A stretch of 64,000 nt of DNA from contig OY987301.1 in the NCBI GenBank assembly GCA_963920635.1, positions 18,456,501 to 18,520,500 of the forward strand, written 5' to 3'. Below the pieces are notes generated by a model. That model saw only the letters and a list, made by a program, of their open reading frames with translations, had not been told where the DNA came from and ran no database searches. The position numbers and the translations under genes were made by a program. This document shows, in pieces, positions 23,831 through 36,902 of this stretch; within the stretch, counting starts at the first letter, position 1; every line of letters begins with the position of its first letter. The DNA comes from Pseudeuparius sepicola (Eukaryota; Arthropoda; Insecta; Coleoptera; Anthribidae).

Positions 23831-26800
23831 GCAAGTGAACAAACAGATCCACATGCAAGACAAGGGAATTCGTAATTTCATTATCTATTTTTAAGATGTG
23901 TTTGTAAACAGTAGCAATGAAAATAGACCATCAATTCAAACATTACGCATTAGTAGTAGCTTAGGTACCTAATGCTATCCAATTGATCATTTTCGAACAT
24001 GTGACTTCGCTTGGAGGACAACCAAAACTATAAAATACATGTGAAATCGTTAGTTTGCATAGTTATACGGTAAATTAAAGCCTTGTTAGGGACTTTAAAA
24101 CCCCAAGAGCATTCATATTCCCATAGAAAAATAATCAATTTACCGCTGGACCTTCAATTGGGAATTTGATGTTATAATGAATCAAAAATTTTAATGCGTT
24201 GCATTTGCTTAAGACTTGTGCAATTTTTCGTGTTTTCTGCTGTGTAAAATGAAAAGTAGTGAGAATTCCAAGTCTCTTGATAAAGATGTTAAGTGCAGAT
24301 ATGAATAAAGGCAAATCGTAACGGACATTGACAACTTCGACCTTGTGAATTATCTGATTCTCACTAACATTTTTTACAGCGTTCAAAAGCTTGCAAACTC
24401 TTAAAGGTATATAGTGCAGAATGTTGGTGTGAAACCCAGTAAACCCGAATGCTTATGTTATCGTTGGAAGGGTACAATGGCCACTAAATTTATAATAAAC
24501 AAAGCCATTAGCAATTCTATTTTTCTACATTTTAAAAATATTGCAGTGAGGAAAAAACATTATATGATAAGTATAATAGTGCTTTACTATTTTAAACACA
24601 ATAAATAGCGCCTCGCTTTTGGGAAGGCCAGTGAAGTAACACATTTTTTTCTCATCGTTTTCAGTTGTCAGTTATTTTCAAGCTTCCAAGACCGACGTTA
24701 ATTTGAAACTGGGATGTTCTGCTAAACATTTCGCTGGCCATGGCAGCCATCATCTTCAGTGGTTTCTCGCTACGCGCTTGATCGCAACTGATGACACTAT
24801 AAATTATTGTTATTTATGTTACGCACCGTCAAGTTGTTTTGGCAGTAGGTAATAAAAAAACTGGAGAATGCTAATTTTCCACTTATATTGCCGGCCCAGT
24901 CATTATTTCCATAGACCTAACCAGTTTTTATTTTGTATGTTAAAGGTTTGTGATTTTCTAGACTTTTTGTTTTTTTTGTCCTCAGCATTTTTATAATAGT
25001 ATATTAGGTAGAGGATATTTTAGTTTTTTGTGTGCATATTTTAGCTTTTTCAATTTAATTTGCATCAATGCTTTAAAATAATAAAATATTATATTCATAC
25101 ATCATAATTTTAATTTTTTCAAGAAGTTCCCAGTGATTCAGCATAATATTTCAAGCGGATAAAAAATGTTCCAGAACCACTAAGGAATCCTTGGGTGTTT
25201 ACCGAAAGCACAGAATAAATAGCTTTGCAACAGAAGCCTCCTTACGGACATGTGTCAAAAATAAGCGAGTCTCCATTTCAATTTACAGAAAGACAGACAG
25301 TATTTTAAGCATAAATTTGGTTCTAATGCAATCTCTTTCTTATGTAGATTAACGTAAAATCGAATAAAATGCATATTATTCATGTCTTTAGAAGATATTT
25401 CGCTGAAAAGCGAGTCTCCTTTTGACACATGTCGCTAAGGAATTGTCTGTATTACTCGTTAGTCTGTGCCGAAAGGTAATAGATAACATTTAATTCAATA
25501 TTTGGCAAGCGCAAACGCAAAGTATTTTTTTAGTACAAAAATCTGTAGCCGGCCCTTTGAAGACTCTGCTATGATATGACTGGAGCAAAGCTTAAAATAC
25601 TCAAACCAAGTGCTTTGTTTTGTAAGATGCTGTAACACACTACTTTATCGACAATTATTAACAACAAATAAGTTGCATAAGGTGCTAGTTTGCAATGTTA
25701 TAACCTTTTTTCAAATTGTAGCACTTTTGACCGATAATGCCGCAATGCCTCATTTTTATCAAGAATTTTTAAAATAGATAATGCATACAATCAATCTGAA
25801 AATTTTGTTTAAATAATAGACATAAGCAGGAAAGACTGCTGATTTTGACAAGAAACACATACATACGTATCTCAGCAATTTCGAAAAATACATATTTAGG
25901 CCAGAAGTATCTATAGCTGCGCTGCTCCACTTTGCTATGCCGATGAGTTTCCCAGAATAAATCCGAAATATCTATTAGCCACTATTCATCCATCTTTGGT
26001 ATCAGTAAGAGCGGTTTTACGATTGATGCATGTTTCTGTAGACTTAAATCTGTTTTGGTTACAGTGCGAAATTGACATCTCTATTACATAGTGTTTGAAG
26101 TTTGTAGATAAGGCACAAGGTAGACTGTTGAGTAATCGGTTGTCGGACATCCATAACTTGATCATTTTTACATTCGAGAACAACGATAATATATATAGAG
26201 ATAGATTACTCACGGCAATGCAAATAATACGGTTTTTTTGCTTCTACATTAGCGGGTCAGGGGGAACAAGACGAGGTAATTGGCATTTCCTAAATTCGGT
26301 CTTTCCTATTTGGTAATGCATAGTAAATAGTTTTTTGAGAGATTTGTATGTCGTATATACAGAGTGTCTCACTTAAAAGTGAAACAACCTTATAACTTCT
26401 TTAATTTTTAACCGACCAGAACGAAATTTTTACCAAAGGCATTGTAGCCCACTTATTTCCAAAAAATTAGTTGCCTACTCCAAGTCAAAGAAACCTGCGA
26501 TGTCACAATCGAAGCTAAAAATCCGCGGATTTTCGCGAAAGTCATATTAAGCATTTCTTTTCCAAAAAAATGCACTAAAAAAGTTGTTCAGAATCGATCC
26601 AGAACCCTAAATCCAAAATTTTGTCAAAATAAAAAAATATTAAATAAAACAAATTAAGTAAAAATTCAACAAAATTAAAATTTGTTTTGTAGCTTTTAAT
26701 TTTATTTTGAAATGATTACTTTTTGAACATTAGAACCAGATTTATGAAAAATCATGTCAGTTATATGACAATAAAATTGTGAATCAAGTATTCTGTGAAC

Positions 26801-27695
26801 TCAATATTTGTACTTATCGGTCAGATTTATTATTTCAAATTTTATTGCTAAAGCTATAGTTACTAGTACAGTTTAAAAAATGTAAGAGATGGTCTCTTAC
26901 AAATAGTTGTGTCTCGAGTAAAGAAGATTTAGATCGACTGAAATAATTAATGTGACAGATAAGTAGAAATGTTGAATTGACAGCCTATTTGATTGTCAGT
27001 TTTATTAGCATGGATATGACTTGAGTTAATAGTTTGGAGGAGCTTCTTTGTAAATATCTCGGAAACTGGTTGGAGAAAAACAGGTTAAATTATATATCGT
27101 TGGATTAAGAATTAAAGAAAGAATTTTATAATGATTACATGAAATGTGTGAGTTGCAAAATACAGAAAATCGCATCCATTGAACTGAATATTCACGAATA
27201 TGTAGGTACTATTTCATGGTTCTCTAATGGTTGTGTAGGTAAAAAATTAGATTTTATTATTTTGCAAAAGAGATGTTAGCCGATAACTTTTTTATCGACC
27301 CCCGTATACAACATCAGTGTACACCATCGAATTCTACTTAATTGTAATTAATTAAATATGACAAATTTTGATATTAATAATTAACTTGCCAGCTTCTGAA
27401 AACAAAGCTAACATAAACTTGCTCCTGTAAAATACTGTAGATATTATTGCCTATACACAAATAGTTGTATATGCGGGCTTGTGAGTTTCACGAAGTCTGC
27501 CAAATCATTGAGTAAAAGATTATATATTTTATATATATTCTTTTATTCGATGGCCAAATATGAGGCAGGAATAGTTATCATTAACTGACGGCGTCCAAGC
27601 CAGTATCGGCCCATGCATGAGAGCTTTTATTGACGCACTCTGTACTCTGTCTCGTTCAGACTATTCATTGGGATAAACTTCATTTTGTTCGTATA
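23831..27695. other. Repeat-rich intergenic region between porters 1 and 2
   Basis: It holds a dispersed repeat (26050-27100) and a CTGAAGA..CGAAA hairpin (minus strand, about 24730-24765). A single CAGAGTGTC transposon-like end next to TA lies near 26359. No gene recognised. Confidence 0.4.
26050..27100. repeat. Mosaic dispersed repeat, relative at 38400-38900
   Basis: 26230-26345 is the inverse of 38655-38785, and the AATATCTCGGAAAC segment near 27055 is the inverse of about 38440-38470. A TATTTCAAATTTTATT segment is shared in direct orientation. A piece near 26095 also recurs at 44970. Probably layered insertions. Confidence 0.5.
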
Positions 27696-28697
27696 CACTG
27701 TGTTCATTTGAAAACAGTCCACCCTTAATATTTTTAAAACTACGAAAAAAATCAGAAATCTCCGGGACCCGTCAATTTTTGTTCGGAGGGGGAACTTCTT
27801 TGACGTACAGGTCATGTTGACAAATTCACCCCTGTAACCCCCACCACCCCTAACTTTAAAATTTCAAATAGGAATACCCCTTTTGTAATACATCATTTTA
27901 AAGTTGATGTTATTGCAAATACAACACATTTTTGTTTTTTGAAATCCGATGATGTTTGAGGAAGTTATGGGTAAAAAACGGTTTTTTCATAATTTAAAAT
28001 AAATTACTTTTTACCCTAGATTTTCAACAGCATTGACACGGGGAAATAAAACAAACGTGTATAAAATCCCTCCCACAAAAATTGAGGATCTGAAGAACAG
28101 AATAACAGAAGAATGCCAACGTATTTCTCGCGACACATTTGTTAAAGTAAGAGCGGAATGTGAACAGAGATTGTACTACTGTCTAGCGACTAATGGAGCT
28201 CATTTTGAAAATTTAATAAAACAAGTAGCCACACAATCGTTGTGTATTATTTCCCCTATGAATGCTGTTGAAACTCTAGGGTAAAAAGTATATAATTTAT
28301 TTTAAACTATGAAAAAACCGTTTTTTACCCATAACTTCTCCAAACATCATCGGATTTTAAAAACTAAAAATGAGTTGTATTCGCAATAACATCAGCTTTA
28401 AAACGATGTATTACAAAGGGGGTATTCCCATTTGATGATGATCATCGGATTTTAAAAACTAAAAATGAGTTGTATTCGCAATAACATCAGCTTTAAAACG
28501 ATGTATTACAAAGGGGGTATTCCCATTTGAAATTTTAAAGTTAGGGGTGGTGGGGGTTACAGGGGTGAATTTCTCAACATTTCTGTACGTCAAAGAAGTT
28601 TCCCCTCCGAAAAAAAATTGATGGGTCCCGGCGATTTCTGATTTTTTTCGTAGTTTTAAAAATATTAAGGGTGGACTGTTTTCAAATGAACACAGTG
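27696..28697 (+). mobile_element. Foldback element carrying a mariner-like transposase tail
   Basis: Ends CACTGTGTTCATTTG and its inverse, with TA at the left and a degenerate TC at the right. The arms of about 340 bp are near-complementary, apart from a 95-bp tandem duplication in the right arm (units start at 28351 and 28446). The loop holds the transposase fragment at 28033-28284. Confidence 0.8.
28033..28284 (+). pseudogene. Tc1/mariner-like transposase C-terminal fragment
   Basis: The frame reads NKTNVYKIPPTKIEDLKNRI, then TEECQRIS and a tail with LYYCLATNGAHFENLI. The P-P-T-x-I-E-D-L-K-x-R-I start and N-G-x-H-F-E-x-L-I end are the usual C-terminal tail of insect mariner-like transposases. 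The catalytic DDE/D part and any ATG are absent, so this is a fragment kept inside a foldback element. Confidence 0.7.
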
Positions 28698-28877
28698 TCT
28701 AGTCAGTTCAGGTTTCTGGTTCTTGTGCTGACTTGGAATATCATTGATATATCTTTAAAAATTTGATCATAAAATAAAAAAAATATGTCATGTTGGCAAA
28801 AATATATTTCTCTAAAAGTGCCTATTGTAGTCAGTCATGTGAAGTGTTGAACAACATTTATTATAAAATGTACCTAC

Positions 28878-31800
28878 CTACTTACTATTTCCTAAATCAT
28901 TTATTTTCAGTTTCGACAACATTAACTCTTTTTCCTTCCCTTCTAACATCTGCTGAATCTCATCCAGAGTTTTCCCTTTGGTCTCCGGTATAAAGAAATA
29001 AGTATATAAACAAACCATTGCCGTAAGTAACGAGAACAAGTAAAATGGAATGTGCATTCCATACGCTTGAAACAATATATAGTAAATTTGCAAAGATACT
29101 ATACCCATAACGATATAAATCATATCAGCTAGTGTCATCCCTATAGCTTTAATTGTATGCGGGAATATTTCCGCAGTTACCACAATGGGCACGATCCCTA
29201 ACCCTAGTTTAAATACAGCCGCATAAACCATGACCGCCACCGCGGGAATCCAGCTGATGTTTCTTACGTCGTGGCCCACATTTTTCAAGTGGAAATATAC
29301 CGCGATGGCCAAGAGGCAGATGGCCGTCATAAAGCTGGACCAAATTAAGAGGATCTTTCTTCCGAATTTATCCATGAGGACTGACGCAGTCAAGGCAGCG
29401 ATCAGCATGATACCAGCGAAGATTATAGCAGCGATTTTTGTGTCGAAGTAGGTTGAATCTGCTTCTCCTAAGATCATGTGGAGGTTCATGTACAACACAC
29501 CAATTCCCGCAAAATGCTGAGCACCATTCAATATTGTCATGATAACGATTGCTTTTCGATTGCTCGAAACCAAGATTAAATCTTGGGGTCTTCCAGACGT
29601 CTTAGTTTCGTTGCTTTGTCTTTCGATTGATGTTTGAATTTTCTCTATTTCACTGTCTGTATCAATTGTAGGTCTTAGCGTTTTTAAGCTTTTTCTGGCT
29701 TTGTCTGTTCTATGATGCTGAATCAAAAAGTAGGCGGACTCTGGCATCATAGAGAAAATAACCAGTTGTGATATAGTTAACACCATACCGATGAGGTGAG
29801 TTGCATAGTAAGGCGCATAGGCACCAACGGAATACACCGTCAGCATACCACACAACATCATAAGGTAAATAACACTAGAGAGAAATCCCCTTATCTTCGG
29901 ATCTGCGATTTCGGCGATATACATTGGTGCAGCAACGAAACACATGTCGCCAGCCATTCCTATCAAAAATCTGCCAGCTAGTAACACTTCTATGTTTGGC
30001 GCCCACCATACCATGGCCCAACTAGTAGTTGCTACGACTCCAGCAAGTTGCATTGAGTATTTTCTTCCGATTTTGTTTATAAAATAAATCGTGAATGGTA
30101 GACCACAGAAGGCCCCTATTAAGCAGATGGTTTCCAGCCATTCTCCTTGTTTGTGAGTGATCTTTAGGTGACTCCCATCGCTCATGAGATATGGGACCAT
30201 GGGAGAAGTCCAACCGTAGCCCATGCCATCGGAGATGGCTACCAGGGTTCCTGTAAGAAATTGAAATAATTACAACTAATTCTCTCAAAATTTAGCTAAC
30301 ATCAATTTTAAGTTTATGCAAACTAAAAACCAAGAGCTAATAATTCAAACAAAATATATTCATGAAAACAGTCTTATTACCTAGTACATAATACTAATAT
30401 CAAATGACTCCGACGCCTGATGTAAACAAGAGCACGTGTCACCGAATTTTACACGCATATGAAAACAAGATAAAATCGCATAAATACACTTGCAATCGAA
30501 TACATGCCTGTTGGCATAGCCAGGCCCGCTTCGAGTCAGGGTATATTTTATGGCCTATTGACCATACCTATATGACGCCATGCGTCAGAGTTATTTGATT
30601 TTAGTATGCAACCATACTAATAGGCATGGGCGCCGACTCCGCGGGTGCTCCGGGGCTCGAGCACCCGGGCAAAAATTTGGCTGGGTGCGGAGCACCCGGC
30701 CAAAAGTTTGGCCAGTTGTTGGAAGCTCAAGCAAAGGTGACAAGGTGACAACTAAACAATTTGAACATATCATATGTCAAATGTTCCCCGTAAAATCGTC
30801 TATAAAGCTAAGCACTTTTGCGTTATTTACGCAAAGTTAGATAACTAGTCGTTTATTGTTTTTGTTTTTTTTGTTTGTTTTTGTTTAAATACCGCATCTT
30901 AAAATTCAGCCAGCGCCGGTTTTAGAGGGGTGCTAGGGCGCTAATAACAACCGGACCTTAATTTTAGGAGGCGGTATAAGCTGGTCTAATAACTAAAAAT
31001 AAATCACATTTTGTTGCTATGTCGCTCACGACGCGACACCTTCATTTTGATCTTCGTCTGCAAACATAACATCTGAAACGTTCTCCTATTCATCACCTTA
31101 TTCCATCTGTATACGTTGAAGATTTTACTCTCCCCCTGGATTTTTGGACGGAAATAAAAATTTCCAAGTGAAAATATCCTAAACGCAGAATATACAACAT
31201 TGATTCATTGATTGAATATAAATTGGAAAATTATCATGTAACATAGATACATTTATTGAAAAATAGACTTATTATTGTCAAGTAGCTAACTAGCGCTTTA
31301 TATTTCTAAAAAATTTCGCCTTTGGCGCATTTTAGTAACCAAACACCTCTGCTTTCTTTTGTATAGCCGGTTTAAAAAGCAATGATTTTTATGGGCTCAC
31401 ACTAAAACAAATTTCGAAATTTCTATTGGTCACAGTTGTTCTATAAAAGAAGACGGAGTAGGACTTCTTGGCTACAAATGTTACGAGTCATAGTGAACAA
31501 AAAAAATTACCACCAGTTAACAAGAATGTGTTTTGCTTGGAATTTCTTTTCCCTAATTAAAACTGTTTGACCTTGAATATTTGAAAAATTTTCGCCTGCG
31601 ACGCAATTTTGTACCGCAAAGATTCAATTTATTATTATTTTTTTAAATTTATGACTACCACCCAACTAAAAAGTTTAGCTTTTTGGGCAAAAGTAACAAT
31701 TGAGAGAAAAGATAAGGCGTTTTTTAAACTTAGCACCCGGCGATAGTCAAGCTAAAACCGGCGCTCAGCGGACTCTCATCCGGATGAATCAGCTGATATC

Positions 31801-32557
31801 TCCCTCTCATTTGTTTCCCTTTGGAGGAAATAAGAGACAGATATCCAGCTGATTCATCGGGATGAGAGTCCGCTGAATTTTAAAACGAGGCCTTTCTTAG
31901 AGGAATACCTTTATTTTATTTCTTTCTATTTACGTTTTGGTTTTTTTAATCATCAGGGTGGTAACTGTTCGTTTTTTGTTATGTGTGTACTTTTATTTTA
32001 TATTTATAAATAAAAAAAAATTAAATAACATTTTGGGGGGAGGTTGTATACCTTGGGCACCCAGCCAAATTTTGAGAAGTCGGCGCCTATGCTAATAGGG
32101 CACCTCGAACATTTTTTGACTTTTACGCTTTCAGGCATGCTGGCGAGTATGCAATTAATGACAATGAGATATCAATTTATTTTCCATAATTCGCAGGAAA
32201 TGGATAATATGGCTGTAGATATATTATTTTCTATACCGTACTACTATTGTGAACGCAAACGGTGGTATAGGTTAGGTAGGTCATTGATCGCCCGACAACT
32301 ACTTATAGACTTCGGAACACAGCAGAGTTATATGAAAGTATAAATGTGTCGCTTGAGAAATTTTACACTGACTTCACACTTTCCTCGCTACATAACCATA
32401 ATAATTAATAAAGTTAAAGTTCCGGCAAAGTTTAAAAATCAATATCCTCAAAGTTTCCTTTGTCTTTGACATTGACCGTCGAAAGTGATTGTCTATATGA
32501 AAACATACCTGCAATTACAGCAGTAACCTGGCGGCCGTTTCCTTTAAATATATCCAT
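28878..32557 (-). CDS. MFS sugar porter 2 (Tret1-like), two exons
   Basis: Exon 1 is 32509-32557 (16 codons plus one base, starting MDIFKGNGRQ). Exon 2 is 28878-30250, with a TTCTTACAG acceptor. The product is 473 aa and the intron 30251-32508 is phase 1. Signatures: NKIGRK 75-80, EIADPKIRG in loop 4/5, PESA 186-189, DKFGRK 310-315 and PETKGKTLDEI 438-448. TM7 reads QHFAGIG (261-267) and TM10 GLGIVPIV, so the second Gln, the Asn and the Trp of the GLUT glucose pocket are absent. It is the closest relative of porter 4: I count about 52 differences over about 437 shared residues, and the first exons, promoters and 3' flanks also match. Its C-terminus has a short tail missing from porter 4. About 1.7 kb of the 2.26-kb intron is two mobile elements (30397-30602 and 30625-32091). 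A possible AATAAA lies only about 15 nt past the stop (28857-28862). Role: membrane uniporter, substrate unproven. Confidence 0.9.
30397..30602. mobile_element. MITE, AATCAAATAACTC family, copy 2
   Basis: Ends ATCAAATGACTCCGACGCC and an inverse ending GTCAGAGTTATTTGATTT. It is a shorter relative of 4414-4772. It lies in the porter 2 intron, right beside the hAT element that starts at 30625. Confidence 0.7.
30911..31766. repeat. Nested inverted termini inside the hAT element
   Basis: CAGCGCCGGTTTTAG at the left and CTAAAACCGGCGCT at the right would be hAT-type ends, but no matching 8-bp duplication flanks them. This is either an old nested insertion or subterminal structure of the outer element. 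Confidence 0.5.
31765..31876. repeat. 112-bp hairpin
   Basis: Arms of about 38 bp starting TCAGCGGACTCTCATCC pair with the inverse ending GAGAGTCCGCTGA. Only two or three positions mismatch, around a loop of about 35 bp. Confidence 0.75.
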
Positions 32558-32870
32558 ATTAGTGCTCAGCAATTTCACTAACGAAACACGAAATTTGCCA
32601 ACACTTCAATATCGACGAGCCGGACATGCTCGACCTTCGTCTCGTGGATTAGTAAATAATATTGTACCTAATTTCTCACTGGTCCATAATATTATTGGGT
32701 AATACAGTCTCTCCCAATTATTTCACAGTAGCAGATATGCGCAAATCGTAATAAACAAAAATACAACTTGCGCGAGTATATAGGATAAGAAAATAACGGA
32801 ATGGAAAGGTCCACGATTAGGTAAAATTAGAACGACCAACGTCCGTCGCTGCAAAAACGGAATCGGCCAA
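32558..32870 (-). promoter_or_regulatory. Upstream region of porter 2, conserved with porter 4
   Basis: This stretch aligns over about 300 bp with 56403-56700 upstream of porter 4. Shared blocks include TTATTTACTAAT, a GCCGGCTC segment, ATATTGAAGTGTTGGCAAA and TTCCGTTATTTTCTTAT-like sequence. No clear TATA box is seen. A GGATAAG on the plus strand lies at 32783-32789. Conservation between duplicates suggests that the promoter was copied with the gene. Confidence 0.45.
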
Positions 32871-33464
32871 GGCAAAGTATCAGACCAAAAAAAAAAAGCG
32901 TGCATACTGGCTACGTCACACCTGAGGTCACGTGACATCACAGGAACACGCGCGACCGCCAGTTGACCCCTAGATCTCCTGAGAGAGTTCGCGTGTCTGT
33001 CTTATTCTGTGCTTTGGGGCCACAGATGTTTCAGAATTTCTAAGAAGGAAATCTGGCCGCCGCCGCGATTCTAGGCACACAATAGAAACAAATTTTAAAA
33101 AAATTCTTCTTGCGGAAATATTCAGTTTCAAGAAGAACAATATACCTACTTTCAAGTGTATACAAATCGATAAAAAATGTATTTTGTGAGATATTTCCAA
33201 AAACCTTTTTTTGTTCGAAAGGCCTTCAAAAACCGCTTGTTTTGACCTTCCTGCCATTTTCAAAATGCAAATCCAGGGCCGGGTGCGATTTTTTTATACC
33301 CCCGATTTTTACAAAAACCATTTAGCGATTTTTTTATTTGAAAATCTGACCCCACAGCGTTAATTAGTACACCCTGAAACCCCTATATACCAAATTTGAA
33401 TAAAAAATATATAGGGAGTTCCATTCTGCAGGGTGTCAAAGTTGAGCAAAATAGGAATTTTATA

Positions 33465-35515
33465 CACAGTTGAAAATAATATGTTAAATTTAACATTTTT
33501 TTGATGTTCCATCTGGTCCACACACACAAAAATATGTAAAATGGCTGATGTACGTGTCTGTCAAATTTTACGTTATGCGTTGTGTAGAAAATGATTAACT
33601 GAAAGTGTTATATTATTTTGAAGTATTATTGTATGTCAACTTATACATACAGATTTATGAAAATAAACGTTACATTGACATTAAAGTTTTGTTGTATTTA
33701 CGATGGTAGTGTGTCATATTGAAACTTTCCATATTCAAATTAACAAGTCAGGTAATGTTAATTAGACATTTGTCATTATTTATATTAACAAAAGCGTGAG
33801 TTGAAGTAACATCTAGGCATATGTTAAATAGAGGAAAAACGACAGTGGTTTTTAACATTTGATCTACGTAGTTCTAACATATAGCTATAGTGAAATTAAC
33901 ATTTGATCTAAAGTTAAAAATACACATATAAATAGTACTTTTAACATAAGATTAATAGTAAATAAATATATTACGTAATAATTACATTATTATATACAGT
34001 GTGTCCACATTAAGGACTTACCACCCTTAAAAAATTTTTATTCGTTGATCGATTTTGATAAAAGTTTTTTTTTATAGGTATAGGTATTCAAAATGCGCAT
34101 TCAATGAGTAGCTAACTTTATTTTTGGGTTGTAATCATATAAGAAAAAAAAGTATTATTTTTTTATTTCTAGATACTACCTATTGTTTTTTAACATTAGA
34201 ACAAATGTTTAATATGCGCATTTTTAATATATACCTAACAAGAAAAGTTTATCAAAATCGGTCAACAAATAAAGATTTTGCAGGGGTGGTAAGTAGGTAC
34301 TTAATGTGGAGACACTATATATTATATATAAATGTCTATATATAATAAGTGTCTCGTAATAATACCTTTCTCGATACTTACCTTTTAATAAACTTTATAC
34401 TTTTACTGTTTCTTACACTGCAAAGGACTGGAACAACACTGCATGACTATAACTTGTTTTATAAATCTCGGGCAATAACATCTTATTAGCAACTAGCAAC
34501 TATGTGAAGTAAATGGGTGATACTTTCAGAATGAATACAACAATTTTGATTTGTGATTTTTTTTATTTCAAAAGAAAAGGGTTACATATTAGGATTAGGC
34601 AGATTAATAATAATAATAATAGAAGATACATCTATACTATATAAAATAAATATCAAATTTTTTCTAATAACTATGATAACTATAGGTATACCAATATACA
34701 AAAGGCAACTTTTTAAATTTATTCAAAACAATTTAATAACAGGTAAAATTAAGAATTATTCAAATAATGTAGGTACAAAATCTAAAGATCTAGGCGGAAC
34801 AGCATAAACATGAGAAATAAGGGCATTTGTTAGGTGCGGCAAATTCATAATTAAAGAGCCACCCCTGGTTAACATAATACCTAAATATAAAAACCCTGGA
34901 AGTAGGTACTTATATATAATAATATGTGTAGGAATTTGGAATATCACTTACCTGGTTTTTTTGTACACACACTGTTACCGTACTATTACTACACAGCAAC
35001 ACACGCTATTAATCGATAGGAATTGACACCTGGCACGCGACGCAATTCTGGACTGACTGAGATGAAAACGACTTGACCAAGTGTGATAGCCGGGAAGCGA
35101 AAACAACAGTCCAATCATTCGATTTTAACAAATACTGCGTAGAGACTTAAATTTTTATGAGTCGAAATGACACTGAAGTTTATGTTGCGTTGCAAAACGA
35201 ATAACTTAATATGTTAACTCTACATGCATGAAAGTATTAAATGTACGTATTCTCTTATTCAGAACATATCAGAATAAGTTAAATAATAAATGTTAAACTT
35301 AACACAGAAGATAGTTGCATCAACACATTGCACATATTCAGTAATATTTTTAACATTTGTGCGAGTTAAAATGTTACAGTTTTACACACTGACGTATCTA
35401 GATGATTCGACATATTGCTCGTGCGTTAATTTAAGTAACAATGTATGCCACTTTTTGACACAAATATATTAACATCCAAAAAAAGTAACATACTTCAATC
35501 CGATTTTTAACTGTG
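33465..35515. mobile_element. 2-kb TA-flanked element inserted in a foldback
   Basis: Ends CACAGTTGAAAAT and ATTTTTAACTGTG, each next to TA. The host element resumes on the far side, which fixes the borders. The interior is AT-rich with many TTAACAT/ATGTTAA words and no transposase frame. It carries its own nested foldback at 33997-34317. Confidence 0.75.
33997..34317. mobile_element. Short foldback, CAGTGTGTCCACATTAA ends
   Basis: The arms include GGACTTACCACCC and its inverse GGGTGGTAAGTAGG. The whole 320 bp would fold into a hairpin. TA flanks are present within a run of TATA. It is nested in 33465-35515, giving three insertion layers at one site. Confidence 0.7.
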
Positions 35516-36902
35516 TAGGCATCTGCCAAGTGAAAAGTGCCATGGAATCCCCTCAAAACAGTTGAATGGTCAATAGGACCAATCAAGGTGTTGGTGTGCA
35601 AAGATCCAATACAAAATATACAGAGTGTTCTTATCTGTGCCATCTCAAATTACTGAATTTTTGAAACTTTATACTGGTCAAAAATCGAGTATATCAAAAC
35701 CGCTACACACACTATAAACGAACTAAATCTAAAAAATACAGAAGTCTGCGAGTCAGTAAGTCGATATCAGTTAAGGTGGCTGGTGTGCCACAACAGGAAA
35801 CGCACAGAAAATGTATCACCTTAGACAGTGACTTTGTTGAGTAAGGTCCAATAATTTAAATTGATTTTATTTGTTAGTTGGCATTTTGTAAAGAAATACA
35901 TTACTTTTGTGTCTATCAATATTTTTTCAATGATTCCACAGCACTCATGACCCGTATAAAGATTCATAAAAATTCAGCATTTTGAGATGGCACAGATAAG
36001 AACATTCTGTATATTTTGATTGGACCTTTGCACACCAACACCTTGAGTGGTCCTATTAACCATTTAACTGTTTTGAGGGGATCCCATGGCACACTTGACT
36101 TTGCAGGTGCCTATTCCTATTTTGCTCAACTTTGACACCTTGCAGAATAGAACTCCCTGTATATTTTTTATTCAAATTTGGTATATAGGGGTTTTTGGGT
36201 GCTGATTAACGCTGTGGGATCAGATTTTAAATAAAAAAATCGCTAAATGGTTTTTGTGAAAATCGGGGTATATAAAAAAAATCGTAGCCATCCTGGATTT
36301 GCATTTTGACAAAAGTAAAAATGTCGAAAGAAGCGTTTTTTGAAGACCTTTCGAACAAAACAAAAGTAAAAGTATAAGACAAGAAAAAGAAAAAAATAAT
36401 GCGGCTGCTCCATTTTGCAAGATTTTTTAGGTGTGCACTGTGTAAGAATGGTCTTAGGAAGTAAAATAATGAGTTTTTTTTATGACTGCTAAATATGTAT
36501 ACGAGGCAGATTGGATTTAGGGTTGCTTTGTTTTTCAAAATTGAATGGATACCAGTTGTCTTTTAGAAACAATTGCACCGTGAACCTACAAAAAAAACTT
36601 TAGAAAATACTGATGCAGGTATTTTGAAAAATATAGGCAATTTATATCACTTTATGCATCCTACTGCTCATCTGAGTTCCTTTTTTAATAGGTTCTAACT
36701 AAATAAAGTAGGTACATAGTTCATGTAAAAGCGCTCATGGTTGTCAAGGCACAAACAGTTTTGATATTTCATTTGGAAAATTGGAACTTGCAAAAACTTT
36801 TGTAATGCATTAATCCAAATTCAACACAACCTGATACTGAAGAGTTAGTCGAACACCGCCTGCCAAATTGTCTTAAAACTTTTGAAGATTTTGTTACCTA
36901 TA

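Larger units (their letters stand above)
30625..32091. mobile_element. Non-autonomous hAT-like transposon in porter 2 intron
   Basis: Perfect 8-bp duplication CTAATAGG (30617-30624 and 32092-32099). Inverted ends are CATGGGCGCCGACT and AGTCGGCGCCTATG (one mismatch). It has no transposase frame. A second inverted pair AGCGCCGGTTTTAG lies inside (30912-30925 and 31752-31765), followed by a 112-bp hairpin (31765-31876). Confidence 0.9.
33145..36365. mobile_element. Old foldback element (12541 family), split by insertion
   Basis: The left arm (33145-33460) and the right part (35518-36365) align with 12541-13411 in order. They are separated by the 2-kb element 33465-35515. The outer ends are eroded. 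Confidence 0.75.
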
